58,879 nucleotides of DNA from an uncultured Aquabacterium sp. (GTDB lineage Bacteria > Pseudomonadota > Gammaproteobacteria > Burkholderiales > Burkholderiaceae_C): positions 1 to 58,879 of the forward strand of contig NZ_CAJYGK010000019.1 of assembly GCF_913773725.1 (NCBI RefSeq), in the 5' to 3' direction. Below the pieces are notes generated by a model. The model had not been told where the DNA came from and made no database searches. It saw only the letters and a program-made list of their open reading frames with translations. How positions within the stretch are numbered: the first letter of the stretch is position 1; the number at the start of each line of letters is the position of its first letter. This document shows, piece after piece, positions 26,022-34,425 of this stretch. The position numbers and the translations under genes were made by a program.

Positions 26022-26336
26022 ATGGTCACCGACACCACCACGAGCACCACCGGCGACGCCACCCGCACGCGGGAGAACGTCGACAAGGCCACCCAGTCCG
26101 CTCATGAGGCGATCGACCGCATGGCGGCGAAGGCGGCCCCGGCCATCGAACAACTGCAGTCTGCCGCCGCCAATGCAGCCCAGGCCCTGCGCGAGAAAGC
26201 CGCTGCTCTGGGCGAAATGGAGGAGGCCTGGGTCGAATCGGCACGCGATTGCGTTCGACGCAATCCGCTGGCTTCCGTGCTGGTCGCGGTCGCCGTGGGT
26301 GTGCTCATCAGCCGCATCGGCAGCGATCGCGGATGA
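26022..26336 (+). CDS. DUF883 family protein (YqjD/ElaB-like)
   Basis: Encodes 104 residues: an alanine-rich amphipathic helical region (ENVDKATQSAHEAIDRMAAK, then AIEQLQSAAANAAQALREK), a conserved VRRNPLASV and a C-terminal hydrophobic anchor (LVAVAVGVLISRI). This is the layout of E. coli YqjD, ElaB and YgaM, C-tail-anchored inner-membrane proteins that bind ribosomes in stationary phase. The ATG at 26022 has CAAGGAGAG. An ATGA overlap couples it to the next gene. Confidence 0.88.
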   Translation: MVTDTTTSTTGDATRTRENVDKATQSAHEAIDRMAAKAAPAIEQLQSAAANAAQALREKAAALGEMEEAWVESARDCVRRNPLASVLVAVAVGVLISRIGSDRG

Positions 26337-26881
26337 ACACGCCCGACGCTGCGGGGCAGGCCGCCGCCGGACCGGCTGCATCATCCGGTGAGCCACCGGC
26401 GTCGCTGCCGGTGGGCGCCCTGATCAGTGCCCTGTCGCAGGAGCTGTCTCACGCGATTCAGGAGCGGCTGCACCTGATCGTCCTGGAGGGGCGCCAGATC
26501 GGGCTGCAGGTCACCCAGATGATCATGCTGGCCGTGCTGGCTGCCTTGATGGCCTGCGCGGCGTGGGCCACGGTGCTGGTCGCCATCTACCTGGCATGCA
26601 CGGCCCACGGCATGCCATGGGGCGTTGCCTTGCTGGTGGTGCTGCTCGTGAACATCGGGGCGGCCTATGCCATCTGGAGCACCGCCTACCGGATCGGCTC
26701 CCGCCTCGGCTTTCCGGCGACGCTGCGCATGCTGCAGCATCTGGGTCAGCCTCACCCTGGTCCGCAGGATCCACCGGCCCCGACGGGGGTGGTGGCGCCC
26801 GCGACGGGACCGATGCCCCATCCCGCCGTGCCCTTTCCTCCTGGGACGGACACGGCTGCGCGACGTACACCGCCCCCCTGA
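26333..26881 (+). CDS. phage holin family/YqjE-like membrane protein
   Basis: Encodes 182 residues. A disordered Ala/Pro N-terminus precedes an amphipathic segment (LISALSQELSHAIQERLHLI) and two transmembrane helices (MIMLAVLAALMACAAWATVLVAIYL and WGVALLVVLLVNIGAAYAIW), which is the DUF1469/YqjE pattern. The tail is proline-rich. The ATG overlaps the previous stop (ATGA). It is the second gene of the yqjD-yqjE-yqjK type operon, whose products are thought to act at the inner membrane under stress; the molecular role is unknown. Confidence 0.83.
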   Translation: MNTPDAAGQAAAGPAASSGEPPASLPVGALISALSQELSHAIQERLHLIVLEGRQIGLQVTQMIMLAVLAALMACAAWATVLVAIYLACTAHGMPWGVALLVVLLVNIGAAYAIWSTAYRIGSRLGFPATLRMLQHLGQPHPGPQDPPAPTGVVAPATGPMPHPAVPFPPGTDTAARRTPPP

Positions 26882-26897
26882 CGGCCCTGGAGTCCCC

Positions 26898-27353
26898 ATG
26901 TCCCTGAGCGAACAGATTCGCGCCACCGAAGCAGCCATCGCGGCGAGCGATGCCCGCCTGAGGGTGTGGCGCCAGGAGGCCCGGCGCACGGTGCGCGAAC
27001 GCCTCATGCCCGGCCGGCGGACACTCGTCTTCGCAGGCGGGGGCGCCGCGCTGGCCACCGTGCTGCTCTACCGCCGGCGCGCACGCCTCACACGGGCCTG
27101 GCGAGGGCTGAACCGCTACCCGACGGTCTTGTTCCTGCTGCGCAACCTCCCGGTGGTGGGCCCGCTGCTGCCTCTGCCACGGCGGTCGGCCGTCGGCACG
27201 GCCGATGAGGCGGCGCGCGGCAGCGGCCTGCTGGGTGCCGTGCTGCCGCTGCTGTGGCCCGTGGCGCTGCGACTCATCACCGAACGCCGTCACAAGGCCG
27301 AGGGGCAGCCACACGCCGCACCGACCCATCCTCATCATGCCATGCAGCCCTGA
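26898..27353 (+). CDS. YqjK-like protein
   Basis: Encodes 151 residues with a polar start (SEQIRATEAAIAASDARLRV), one hydrophobic stretch near residue 45 (VFAGGGAALATVLLY) followed by RRRAR, and a second hydrophobic stretch near 115 (LLGAVLPLLWPVAL). It is similar in position and general layout to YqjK downstream of yqjE. The sequence itself is only weakly diagnostic. It lies 16 bases after the YqjE-like gene and 21 before recQ. Confidence 0.65.
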   Translation: MSLSEQIRATEAAIAASDARLRVWRQEARRTVRERLMPGRRTLVFAGGGAALATVLLYRRRARLTRAWRGLNRYPTVLFLLRNLPVVGPLLPLPRRSAVGTADEAARGSGLLGAVLPLLWPVALRLITERRHKAEGQPHAAPTHPHHAMQP

Positions 27354-27374
27354 GCGGCGCGGGCCGCCCCGGAC

Positions 27375-29057
27375 GTGAAACACGTGGCGGCCCCACCGCA
27401 CTGGGCGTCCAAGCTCCAGACGCTCCTGAGGCGACGCTTCGGCCATGACCATCTCCGTCCCAGTCAGGAAGAGGTGATCCGCCATGTGATGGCGGGGCAC
27501 GATACCTTGGCGCTGATGGCCACAGGGGCAGGCAAGTCGCTGTGCTATCAGTTGCCGGCCTTGCTGCTCGAAGGTCGGACCCTGGTGGTGTCGCCGCTGG
27601 TCGCCCTGATGAAGGATCAGCACGACAAGCTGCGGGCGCTCGGCATCCCGGTCGCCCAGCGGCACAGCAGCCAGCTTGCAGCCGAAGCCGAACGCGCCAG
27701 CCAGGCCATTCAGGACGGTTCTGCGCGCATTGTGTTCACCACCCCGGAGCGCCTGACCACACCCGGCTTCCTGCAGGATCTCTGCGCTCATCCGGTGAGC
27801 CTGTTGGTGGTGGACGAGGCCCATTGCATCGCGGAATGGGGCCACGACTTTCGGCCGGCCTTTCTGGAGATCGGCACAGCCTTGCGACGCCTCGGCCGCC
27901 CGGTCGTTCTGGCCCTCACCGCGACCGCCACGCCCGACGACGTGGCCGATGTGATGCGCCAGCTCGACCTGACCGACATGCAGGTTGTCCACGCCGGGCT
28001 GTACCGCCCCAACCTGCGCCATGCGGTCGACCACATCGACAGCGAGGCCGCCCAGCAGGCCCGACTGCTCACACTGGCAAACGCCTTGCAGGGGCAGGGC
28101 ATCGTCTACACCAGCACGGTGAAGGCAGCGGAGGCCATCCATGCCAGACTGGTCGAAAACGGCGAGAGCGCGGCGCTCTACCATGGCCATCTGCCCCGGG
28201 GGCGCCGCCACGCTGCGCAGGATGAGTTCATGCAGGGTCATGCGCGGCTCATGGTGGCGACGCCCGCCTTCGGGCTGGGCATCGACAAGCCCGACATCCG
28301 CTTCGTCATTCAGCATCAGATGCCTGCGAGCCTGGCCAGCTATTACCAGAGTGCAGGACGGGCGGGCCGCGACGGCCAGGGCGCGCAGTGCACCTTGCTG
28401 TATCTGGCGCAGGACCGCCGGATTCAGCAGTTCTTCCTGGCCAGCCAGCTGCCCTCGGTGGACGAGCTCAAGGCCGTGCATGAGCTGATTGGCCAGCCCC
28501 CGGCAGATTCGCCTGGCTGGCGCCTGGAGGAGTTGGAACGTGCGCTGGGCCGGCCGCGGCAGCGCGTACAGCGGGCGGTGGTGCTGTTGCGGCGCCATGG
28601 CCTGCTTGCCCGGGACCGCAGCGGCGTTCTCCGTCAGCGCGCGCCGCGCATCGACGACGAGGCTCTGGCCCCGCTGCTGGAAGAGCACGCGGCCCGCAAG
28701 GCCCACGACCGGGCGCAGCTTGAAGAACTGGTGGCCTACTGCCAGTCCGGGCGCTGCCGGTGGCAAATGTTGCTGCAACATTTCGACCCCGAAGTGGCAC
28801 ATGCGCCCTGTGGGCACTGTGACAACTGCGAGCGCATGCAAGCGGCACAGGCCGAGGCCGATCGGGCCGGTACGGAAACGCCGGCTGGCGCAGCGGAATC
28901 GCCTCCCCCGGGGCGCGCGGTACGCATGGGCGACGCCGTCCGCGTGCCCCGTTACGGTCGGGGCCGCGTCATCGGGATCGACGACGTCGGCATCACGGTG
29001 AGCTTCGCCCGCGGGCCGGACCGGTGCTTTCTGCCGCGCTACGTCCGCCCCGCTTGA
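27375..29057 (+). CDS. recQ: RecQ-family ATP-dependent DNA helicase with an atypical C-terminus
   Basis: Encodes 560 residues from GTG. Helicase motifs: Q-motif region FGHDHLRPSQEE, Walker A ATGAGKSLCYQ near residue 50, DEAH in VVDEAHCIAEWGHDFRP near 145, TATATPDD, and motif VI YYQSAGRAGRDG. Zinc-binding cysteines follow near 456-485 (YCQSGRCRW and CGHCDNC), as in RecQ. The HRDC domain of E. coli RecQ is missing; instead the last 50 residues (VRVPRYGRGRVIGIDDVGI and CFLPRYV) look like a small SH3-like barrel. It unwinds DNA for recombination repair. It follows the YqjK-like gene by 21 bases, so it is probably in that stress operon. Confidence 0.92.
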   Translation: MKHVAAPPHWASKLQTLLRRRFGHDHLRPSQEEVIRHVMAGHDTLALMATGAGKSLCYQLPALLLEGRTLVVSPLVALMKDQHDKLRALGIPVAQRHSSQLAAEAERASQAIQDGSARIVFTTPERLTTPGFLQDLCAHPVSLLVVDEAHCIAEWGHDFRPAFLEIGTALRRLGRPVVLALTATATPDDVADVMRQLDLTDMQVVHAGLYRPNLRHAVDHIDSEAAQQARLLTLANALQGQGIVYTSTVKAAEAIHARLVENGESAALYHGHLPRGRRHAAQDEFMQGHARLMVATPAFGLGIDKPDIRFVIQHQMPASLASYYQSAGRAGRDGQGAQCTLLYLAQDRRIQQFFLASQLPSVDELKAVHELIGQPPADSPGWRLEELERALGRPRQRVQRAVVLLRRHGLLARDRSGVLRQRAPRIDDEALAPLLEEHAARKAHDRAQLEELVAYCQSGRCRWQMLLQHFDPEVAHAPCGHCDNCERMQAAQAEADRAGTETPAGAAESPPPGRAVRMGDAVRVPRYGRGRVIGIDDVGITVSFARGPDRCFLPRYVRPA

Positions 29058-29071
29058 GGCCCACCGCTTGC
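29057..29071 (+). promoter_or_regulatory. possible sigma-54 promoter of the proline-rich protein
   Basis: AGGCCCACCGCTTGC has the correct spacing and TTGC, with a divergent -24 (GGCCCA). It sits at the recQ stop codon, 52 bases before the ATG at 29123. Confidence 0.45.
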
Positions 29072-29122
29072 CGCATGCAGGCAGGGCAGACCGACTCGTC
29101 TGCCACAACAGGAGCTTTCACC

Positions 29123-29443
29123 ATGCCACAGCCCGCCCGCCCCACCACCGCCCCCACGCCGGCCGACGACGACCAGGATCTCTTCGGCCCCAGCGGCACC
29201 AGCGATGGTCCGAGCGACGTCCGAGGACTGACCACGCCCGAGGACCGCCCGCCCGACCAGCCCATCGAACAAAGCGGCATGCCGCCGGCACCCGAGCCCT
29301 TGCCACGGCTTTTCCCGGACCCTCCTCCAGTCGAGTTGCCCGATGACACGCCAGCTGCCCCGGTCAACGACCCGGACCCCAACCAGCCCGTCGACCCGTC
29401 GCAAGAGGGCGGGTTGTCGGACGACAGTACGCCTTTGATGTGA
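29123..29443 (+). CDS. proline/aspartate-rich small protein, unknown
   Basis: Encodes 106 residues, very rich in Pro, Asp and Thr, acidic, with no hydrophobic segment and almost certainly disordered. Recurrent short motifs of the form DxPxxxP appear. GGAG lies upstream of the ATG. No family recognised. It sits between recQ and the glycosyltransferase operon. Confidence 0.65.
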   Translation: MPQPARPTTAPTPADDDQDLFGPSGTSDGPSDVRGLTTPEDRPPDQPIEQSGMPPAPEPLPRLFPDPPPVELPDDTPAAPVNDPDPNQPVDPSQEGGLSDDSTPLM

Positions 29444-29449
29444 CTGCGC

Positions 29450-29464
29450 GGGCATGGCGGTTGC
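29450..29464 (+). promoter_or_regulatory. sigma-54 promoter of the GT/carbamoyltransferase operon
   Basis: GGGCATGGCGGTTGC: GGCATG, four bases, TTGC, exact spacing. It starts transcription near 29476 and so favours the ATG at 29533 for the first small gene. Confidence 0.72.
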
Positions 29465-29532
29465 CCTTCTTGCGCCGGCGGCCCTTGCAGGGACCCGTTC
29501 TTGTGGATGAACCTTCTACCCGGCACACCATC

Positions 29533-29760
29533 ATGACGCGACACGACGCTTACCGCCCGGACAGCCCCGTCCCGTCCACCCCGCCCCTCATGGGCATGGC
29601 TTTGCTGGTATCGGCCCACGATACCGAGGCCGCGCCAGACATGGTGGGGCCGCAGGGTGATCGACGCCCTTTGCTGCCGCACTGCCTGGAAACATGGAGC
29701 CGCTGGCAGCTCACCGCAGCGCGCGCCGTGTCCAGTCTGCTGACGCGGGACGAAGGATGA
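29533..29760 (+). CDS. small protein of unknown function
   Basis: A 75-residue frame with a mildly hydrophobic middle (PPLMGMALLVSAHDTEA) and a C-terminal helix (WQLTAARAVSSLLTRDEG). It has no recognised family and a weak ribosome site. It is supported mainly by the promoter upstream and by an ATGA overlap with the next small frame. It may be a leader protein of the operon. Confidence 0.45.
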   Translation: MTRHDAYRPDSPVPSTPPLMGMALLVSAHDTEAAPDMVGPQGDRRPLLPHCLETWSRWQLTAARAVSSLLTRDEG

Positions 29761-29876
29761 GCCATCGCCGACTTGCGTGGGGGACCGCCCTGATCCTGAT
29801 GCTCAGTGCCGCCGTCACGGCGCGCGCCTATGCATTGAGAGACCGCCAGGCACGACGATTGCCCAAAGGCCGCTGA
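29757..29876 (+). CDS. very small single-helix protein, unknown
   Basis: 39 residues: a basic start (MSHRRLAW), a hydrophobic helix (GTALILMLSAAVTARAYAL) and a basic end. It would be a one-pass membrane peptide or a signal-bearing peptide. It overlaps the preceding frame by ATGA and ends 15 bases before the GT4 gene. Confidence 0.4.
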   Translation: MSHRRLAWGTALILMLSAAVTARAYALRDRQARRLPKGR

Positions 29877-29891
29877 ACAACAGGATCCTCC

Positions 29892-31205
29892 ATGAACCCC
29901 ACGTTGCGCATCGCGCTGATCAGCGAACACGCCTCGCCCCTGGCAGCCGGCGGCGGCGTCGATGCCGGCGGGCAGAACGTCTACGTGGCGCAGGTGGCTC
30001 GCTGTCTCGCGATGGCAGGACACCAGGTGGACGTGCTCACGCGCCGGGATCATCCTGACCAGCCCCCGATGACGGTCATGCGGCCCGGCGTGCGGGTCTT
30101 TCACATTCCTGCCGGGCCGGCCACCTTCATCCCCAAGGAAAAGCTGCTGCCGGTGATGCCGGCCTTTGCGCGCGCTGCCGAACAACTGCTGCGCCATGGG
30201 CCGCGACATGACATCGTGCATGCGAACTTCTTCATGTCCGGAATGGTCGCGCAGCAGCTGAAAAAGGCCCTGGGCATCCCTTACGTGATCACGTTCCATG
30301 CACTCGGTCTGGTCCGCCGCGAGCACCAGGGGGAAGCAGATGGCTTTCCAGCGCTCCGGATCGACATCGAACGCAGCCTGGTGAAAGACGCGGACGCGCT
30401 GATCGCCGAGTGCCCTCAGGACGAGCGGGATCTGATCCGCCTCTACCAGGCCGATGCAGAGCGCATCCGGATGGTCCCCTGCGGCTTCGACGCCGGGGAG
30501 TTCGGCCCCCTGCACCGATTGCGAGCCAGGTCGGAGCTGGGACTGGATCTGGGCGCCGACGACTTCGTCATCCTGCAGTTGGGGCGGCTGGTGCCCCGCA
30601 AGGGCATCGACAACGTGATCAGGTCGCTGGCCTTTCTGTCCGAACGCGTACCAGCCCGGCTGCTGGTGGTGGGGGGCGACGGTCCGGACCCCGACGCGAA
30701 ACGAACACCCGAAATCGGGCGCCTGCGGCAGGTCGCACTGGAAGCCGGGGTGGCCGACAAGGTGCACTTCCTGGGACACCGCCCGCGGCAGAGCCTGCGC
30801 CGCCACTACGCTGCGGCCAATGTCTTCGTGACCACGCCCTGGTACGAGCCCTTCGGCATCACGCCCCTGGAAGCCATGGCGTGCGGCATCCCGGTCGTGG
30901 CCAGCGCCGTGGGGGGCCTTCAGTACACCGTCACCGACGGGGTGACCGGCTACCTGGTTCCCCCGCGCGATCCGGCATCACTGGCTCAGTCTTTGAGCCA
31001 TCTCCATGCCAACCCGCGGTTGGCACTCGCCATGGGGCGAGCCGGCATGCGGCGTGTCCGATCCCTCTTTACATGGGAGCGGGTCACAAAGATGCTGCTG
31101 GACGTCTATGACGACACCCTTCAAAGCCGTCGGCGGGCTGAGCTGGCCCTGCACATCACCACGCAGGAGCGCCCCACGCTCAAGGACTTCATTGCCATCC
31201 GCTGA
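29892..31205 (+). CDS. glycosyltransferase family 4 (sucrose-phosphate-synthase/MshA-like)
   Basis: Encodes 437 residues. The N-terminal half has ISEHASPL and the GGxxxGGQNVYV loop seen in MshA and sucrose-phosphate synthase, then VHANFFMSG. The donor half has LGRLVPRKGIDNVI, the E-x7-E motif in EPFGITPLEAMACGIPVVAS and VGGLQYTV. It probably builds the first glycoside of the operon product. GGATCCTCC precedes the ATG. It is followed 39 bases later by an SDR and then four overlapping or closely spaced genes. Confidence 0.9.
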   Translation: MNPTLRIALISEHASPLAAGGGVDAGGQNVYVAQVARCLAMAGHQVDVLTRRDHPDQPPMTVMRPGVRVFHIPAGPATFIPKEKLLPVMPAFARAAEQLLRHGPRHDIVHANFFMSGMVAQQLKKALGIPYVITFHALGLVRREHQGEADGFPALRIDIERSLVKDADALIAECPQDERDLIRLYQADAERIRMVPCGFDAGEFGPLHRLRARSELGLDLGADDFVILQLGRLVPRKGIDNVIRSLAFLSERVPARLLVVGGDGPDPDAKRTPEIGRLRQVALEAGVADKVHFLGHRPRQSLRRHYAAANVFVTTPWYEPFGITPLEAMACGIPVVASAVGGLQYTVTDGVTGYLVPPRDPASLAQSLSHLHANPRLALAMGRAGMRRVRSLFTWERVTKMLLDVYDDTLQSRRRAELALHITTQERPTLKDFIAIR

Positions 31206-31244
31206 CGCCATCCATTCATCATCATAAAGAAAGGGAGGACCTTC

Positions 31245-31988
31245 ATGCCCCAAACGGTCGACCTCAATGACAAGGTCGCATTCGTCACCGGTGCCGCCAG
31301 CGGCCTGGGTGCCGCCATCAGCCGCCGGCTGATCGAAGGCGGCGCCCGTGTCGTGCTGGCTGACCTGGCTGGAGACAAGGCCAAGATGTTGGCCGATGCG
31401 CTTGATCCAGGCGGGGAGCGCACCCTCCCCATCCGTCTGGACGTCTCCAGCGAGCAAGGTGCCGCTCACGCCATGAGCCTGTGCCTCCAGCGGTTCGGCG
31501 GGCTCGACATCCTGGTGAACAACGCCGGAACCGACGTCACCGCGCCGCTGGACGAGGTGGGTGTGGAAGCCTGGACGCACGTGCTCCACACCAATCTCCT
31601 CGGCCCCTTCCTGTTGACCAAGCTGGCCCTGCCGGCCTTGAAGGACAGCGACGGTGGTCAAGGCGGTCAGGTGGTCAACATCACCTCGACGGCCGCGGTG
31701 CGGGCCTGGCCGAACGCCAGTGCCTACCACGCCAGCAAGTGGGGCCTGCTGGGCCTGTCGCGGGCGCTGCATGCAGAGCTTCGCAGCAGCGGCGTGCGCG
31801 TCAGCGCCCTGGTGACAGGAGGCATGCGCACCCCGTTCCTGCTGGACCGGTTCCCTGATCTGGATCCGGCCAAGCTGCAGGACCCCGGCCGGGTGGCCGA
31901 CGCGGTGTGCTTCATGCTGGGCATGCCGCGCGACGCCATCGTGGCCGAACTGACCATCGTGCCGCCGCAAGAGACGTCATGGCCGTGA
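31245..31988 (+). CDS. SDR family oxidoreductase
   Basis: Encodes 247 residues of classical SDR: TGAASGLG cofactor motif, NNAGTDVTAPL, serine in NITSTAAV, active-site YHASKWG and a C-terminal DAVCFML. It is an NAD(P)-dependent oxidation or reduction of a sugar or polyol, judged from the company it keeps. A purine-rich AAGGGAGG precedes the ATG. It overlaps the HAD gene by 10 bases. Confidence 0.88.
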   Translation: MPQTVDLNDKVAFVTGAASGLGAAISRRLIEGGARVVLADLAGDKAKMLADALDPGGERTLPIRLDVSSEQGAAHAMSLCLQRFGGLDILVNNAGTDVTAPLDEVGVEAWTHVLHTNLLGPFLLTKLALPALKDSDGGQGGQVVNITSTAAVRAWPNASAYHASKWGLLGLSRALHAELRSSGVRVSALVTGGMRTPFLLDRFPDLDPAKLQDPGRVADAVCFMLGMPRDAIVAELTIVPPQETSWP

Positions 31989-32644
31989 TGCGCACCACGG
32001 CCCGACCGACCGAGCCCGAGCCGTCGTCCGCACCGCCCGCTCCGCGCCGGCGTGCCATCTTCCTCGACAAGGATGGCACCATCATCGAGAACGTGCCGTA
32101 CAACGTCGACCCGGCCCTGCTCAAACTCACGCCCTCGGCCATCGAAGGCCTGCGCCTCTTGCAGGCTCGCGGCTTTCTCCTGGTCATCGTGACCAACCAG
32201 TCCGGTCTGGCACGGCGGTTGTTCGACCGCCTGCAACTCAACCAGGCGCTGGCTGCGCTGCGCGCCATGCTGGCGGCAGGTGGGGTGAACATTCTGGACG
32301 TGTTCGTGTGCCCGCACGCTCCGGCAGCCAGTGCGCTGGCCCCCGGCTGCCTGTGTCGCAAGCCCGCACCCGGCCTGCTGCTGCAGGCTGCTGCGGTGCA
32401 TCAGATCGATCTTCGACGCTCGTGGATGGTGGGCGACATCCTCAACGACGTGGAAGCCGGTCGCCGAGCAGGCTGCCGGACGGTGTTGATGGATGTGGGC
32501 AACGAAACCGAATGGCGATTGACGCCGATCCGTACACCGGATGTGCGCGCTCCCGATCTTCTGGAAGCGGCGCGCGCCATCCTGACACACGAGGAGGCAC
32601 TTGAAGGCAGCACCGTTCCATCCCCTCAAACGGAGAAGCCATGA
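31979..32644 (+). CDS. HAD-IIIA phosphatase, GmhB/HisB-N-like
   Basis: Encodes 221 residues. Motif I is in AIFLDKDGTI, motif II threonine in IVTNQSG, a zinc-type Cys/His set in VCPHAP and GCLCRKPAPG, and motif IV in MVGDILNDVEAG. This is the pattern of D-glycero-D-manno-heptose-1,7-bisphosphate phosphatase and relatives, which remove phosphate from a sugar. The ATG at 31979 overlaps the SDR end; an ATG at 31988 is the alternative. It overlaps the carbamoyltransferase by four bases. Confidence 0.87.
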   Translation: MAVMRTTARPTEPEPSSAPPAPRRRAIFLDKDGTIIENVPYNVDPALLKLTPSAIEGLRLLQARGFLLVIVTNQSGLARRLFDRLQLNQALAALRAMLAAGGVNILDVFVCPHAPAASALAPGCLCRKPAPGLLLQAAAVHQIDLRRSWMVGDILNDVEAGRRAGCRTVLMDVGNETEWRLTPIRTPDVRAPDLLEAARAILTHEEALEGSTVPSPQTEKP

Positions 32645-34425
32645 TCACCCTGGGCATCAATGCGGCCTTCCATGATTCTGCCGCCGCGCTCGTCGTGGAC
32701 GGCAAGGTCCTTGCGGCCGCCGAGGAAGAGCGTTTCACGCGGATCAAGCATGCCAAGCGCCCCCTGCCCTTCACCGCCTGGGAGCTGCCCTTTCACGCCA
32801 TGGACTTCTGCCTGGCGCAGGCCGGTATCACGCTGGCGGAGGTGGACCACGTCGCCTACAGCTACGATCCCGCACAGTTCATCCGGGATCGGCACATCGG
32901 CGAGTTGATCACCCTGCCGCTGTCGCCGTCCGCCCACCCGCCGGGGGGCTGGGACAATGTGTGGGACCCCTTGTTCGCGTCCTACATCGTCAATGCGCCG
33001 CGTCAGCTGGCCAGCGCTGCCCCTCACCATTTGGAGGCGCGCTTCCGGAGTGTGCGGCACGACGGGCCGTACCGATTTCATTTCGTGTCTCATCATCTGA
33101 GCCACCAGGCGAGTGCCTTCCTCGCGGCCCCGTTCGATCGGTGTGCGGTCATGACGCTCGACGGACGCGGTGAAGACGCCACCACAACCTACGGGGTCTA
33201 CCGCGAAGGTGGCTATACCCCGCTGGGAGAGGTCTGCATGCCCCACTCGCTGGGTCTGCTGTATGAGCGCATCACCACGCACCTGGGCTTTCTCCACTCG
33301 TCCGACGAGTACAAGGTGATGGCACTGGCCGCCCTGGGCCAGCCCCGGTTTGCCGATGTCCTGCAGGCCCATGTGCACGTGGGCGACGACGGTCAGTACA
33401 CCATCGAGCCGCTCGATCTGGTGACTCACTTCGGCCCTCCGCGCGAGCGGGGAGCCGCACTTGAATCCCGGCATCTGGACCTGGCCGCATCGCTGCAGCA
33501 GGTGCTGGAGGAAACGGTCCGGCAGCTGGCCGCATGGCTGCAGCGGAAATCTGGCGAGTCGAACCTCGCCATGGCGGGTGGCGTGGCACTGAACTGCGTG
33601 ATGAATGCCCGACTGCGGGACAGCGGCCTGTTCGACGCCGTCTGGGTGCAGCCGGCCGCGGGGGATGCAGGCACCGCACTGGGCGCCGCCCTGTGGGTCG
33701 ACGCCCGCCAGCGCCTGAGCAGCGAAGCAGATGCAACGCCCGCGCCGACCGGTGTCACGCCGCTGGCGCCCCGTGCATGGCGGATGCAGGACGCGCTGCT
33801 CGGCCCGGAGTTCGATGACGAGGCGATCGGGGCTGTGCTGAAGTGGGCCAAGCTGCCCGCCCGCAAGCTGGACAACGTCGAGGAAGCCACCGCCGGGCTG
33901 CTGGCGCAAGGCAAGGTCATCGGCTGGTTCCAAGGACGCATGGAGTTCGGCCCCCGGGCTCTGGGTGCCCGCTCGATCCTGGCCTCGCCCATTGACGCCG
34001 CCATGCAGACACGTCTCAATGAGTTGAAAGACCGGGAGGATTTCCGTCCGGTGGCGCCGGTGGTGCCCCAGGAGCACCTCGCAGACTGGTTCAGCCCGGC
34101 CGAGGCCAATCAGGGGGAGTCTCCGTTCATGCTGTTCATCTACGACGTGCACCCCGAACAGGCCTCTCGCATTCCGGCGGCCTGCCACACCGACCGCACC
34201 GCCCGCGTCCAGACTGTGGATGCCAGCCGGCAGCCGCGATTTCATCGGCTGCTCACAGCCTTTGGTGCCCTCACGGGGGTGCCCGTGCTGATCAACACCT
34301 CCTTCAATGTGCGGGGTGAGCCGGTCGTGTGCTCACCGCAGGACGCGTTGCATGCGTTCTTCAGCACGCCGCTCGATGCCCTGGTGATGGGATCGTGGCT
34401 GATCGAGAAAGGGGAACGCGCATGA
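32641..34425 (+). CDS. carbamoyltransferase, NodU/TobZ family
   Basis: Encodes 594 residues. The N-terminal Kae1-like domain starts LGINAAFHDSAAAL with EERFTRIKH, then HHLSHQASAFL and VMTLDGRGE metal/ATP-binding motifs. The C-terminal YrdC-like part has GWFQGRMEFGPRALGARSIL and LINTSFNVRGEP. These enzymes move a carbamoyl group from carbamoyl phosphate through carbamoyl-AMP onto a hydroxyl of a sugar or natural product. Near-complete length. It is coupled by ATGA overlaps to the genes on both sides, so the operon product is probably a carbamoylated glycan or glycolipid. Confidence 0.93.
   Translation: MITLGINAAFHDSAAALVVDGKVLAAAEEERFTRIKHAKRPLPFTAWELPFHAMDFCLAQAGITLAEVDHVAYSYDPAQFIRDRHIGELITLPLSPSAHPPGGWDNVWDPLFASYIVNAPRQLASAAPHHLEARFRSVRHDGPYRFHFVSHHLSHQASAFLAAPFDRCAVMTLDGRGEDATTTYGVYREGGYTPLGEVCMPHSLGLLYERITTHLGFLHSSDEYKVMALAALGQPRFADVLQAHVHVGDDGQYTIEPLDLVTHFGPPRERGAALESRHLDLAASLQQVLEETVRQLAAWLQRKSGESNLAMAGGVALNCVMNARLRDSGLFDAVWVQPAAGDAGTALGAALWVDARQRLSSEADATPAPTGVTPLAPRAWRMQDALLGPEFDDEAIGAVLKWAKLPARKLDNVEEATAGLLAQGKVIGWFQGRMEFGPRALGARSILASPIDAAMQTRLNELKDREDFRPVAPVVPQEHLADWFSPAEANQGESPFMLFIYDVHPEQASRIPAACHTDRTARVQTVDASRQPRFHRLLTAFGALTGVPVLINTSFNVRGEPVVCSPQDALHAFFSTPLDALVMGSWLIEKGERA

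Noticed and set aside
26523-29108. 861-codon minus-strand frame opposite the YqjK-like and recQ genes
   Set aside because: An antisense shadow; recQ motifs on the plus strand are unambiguous.
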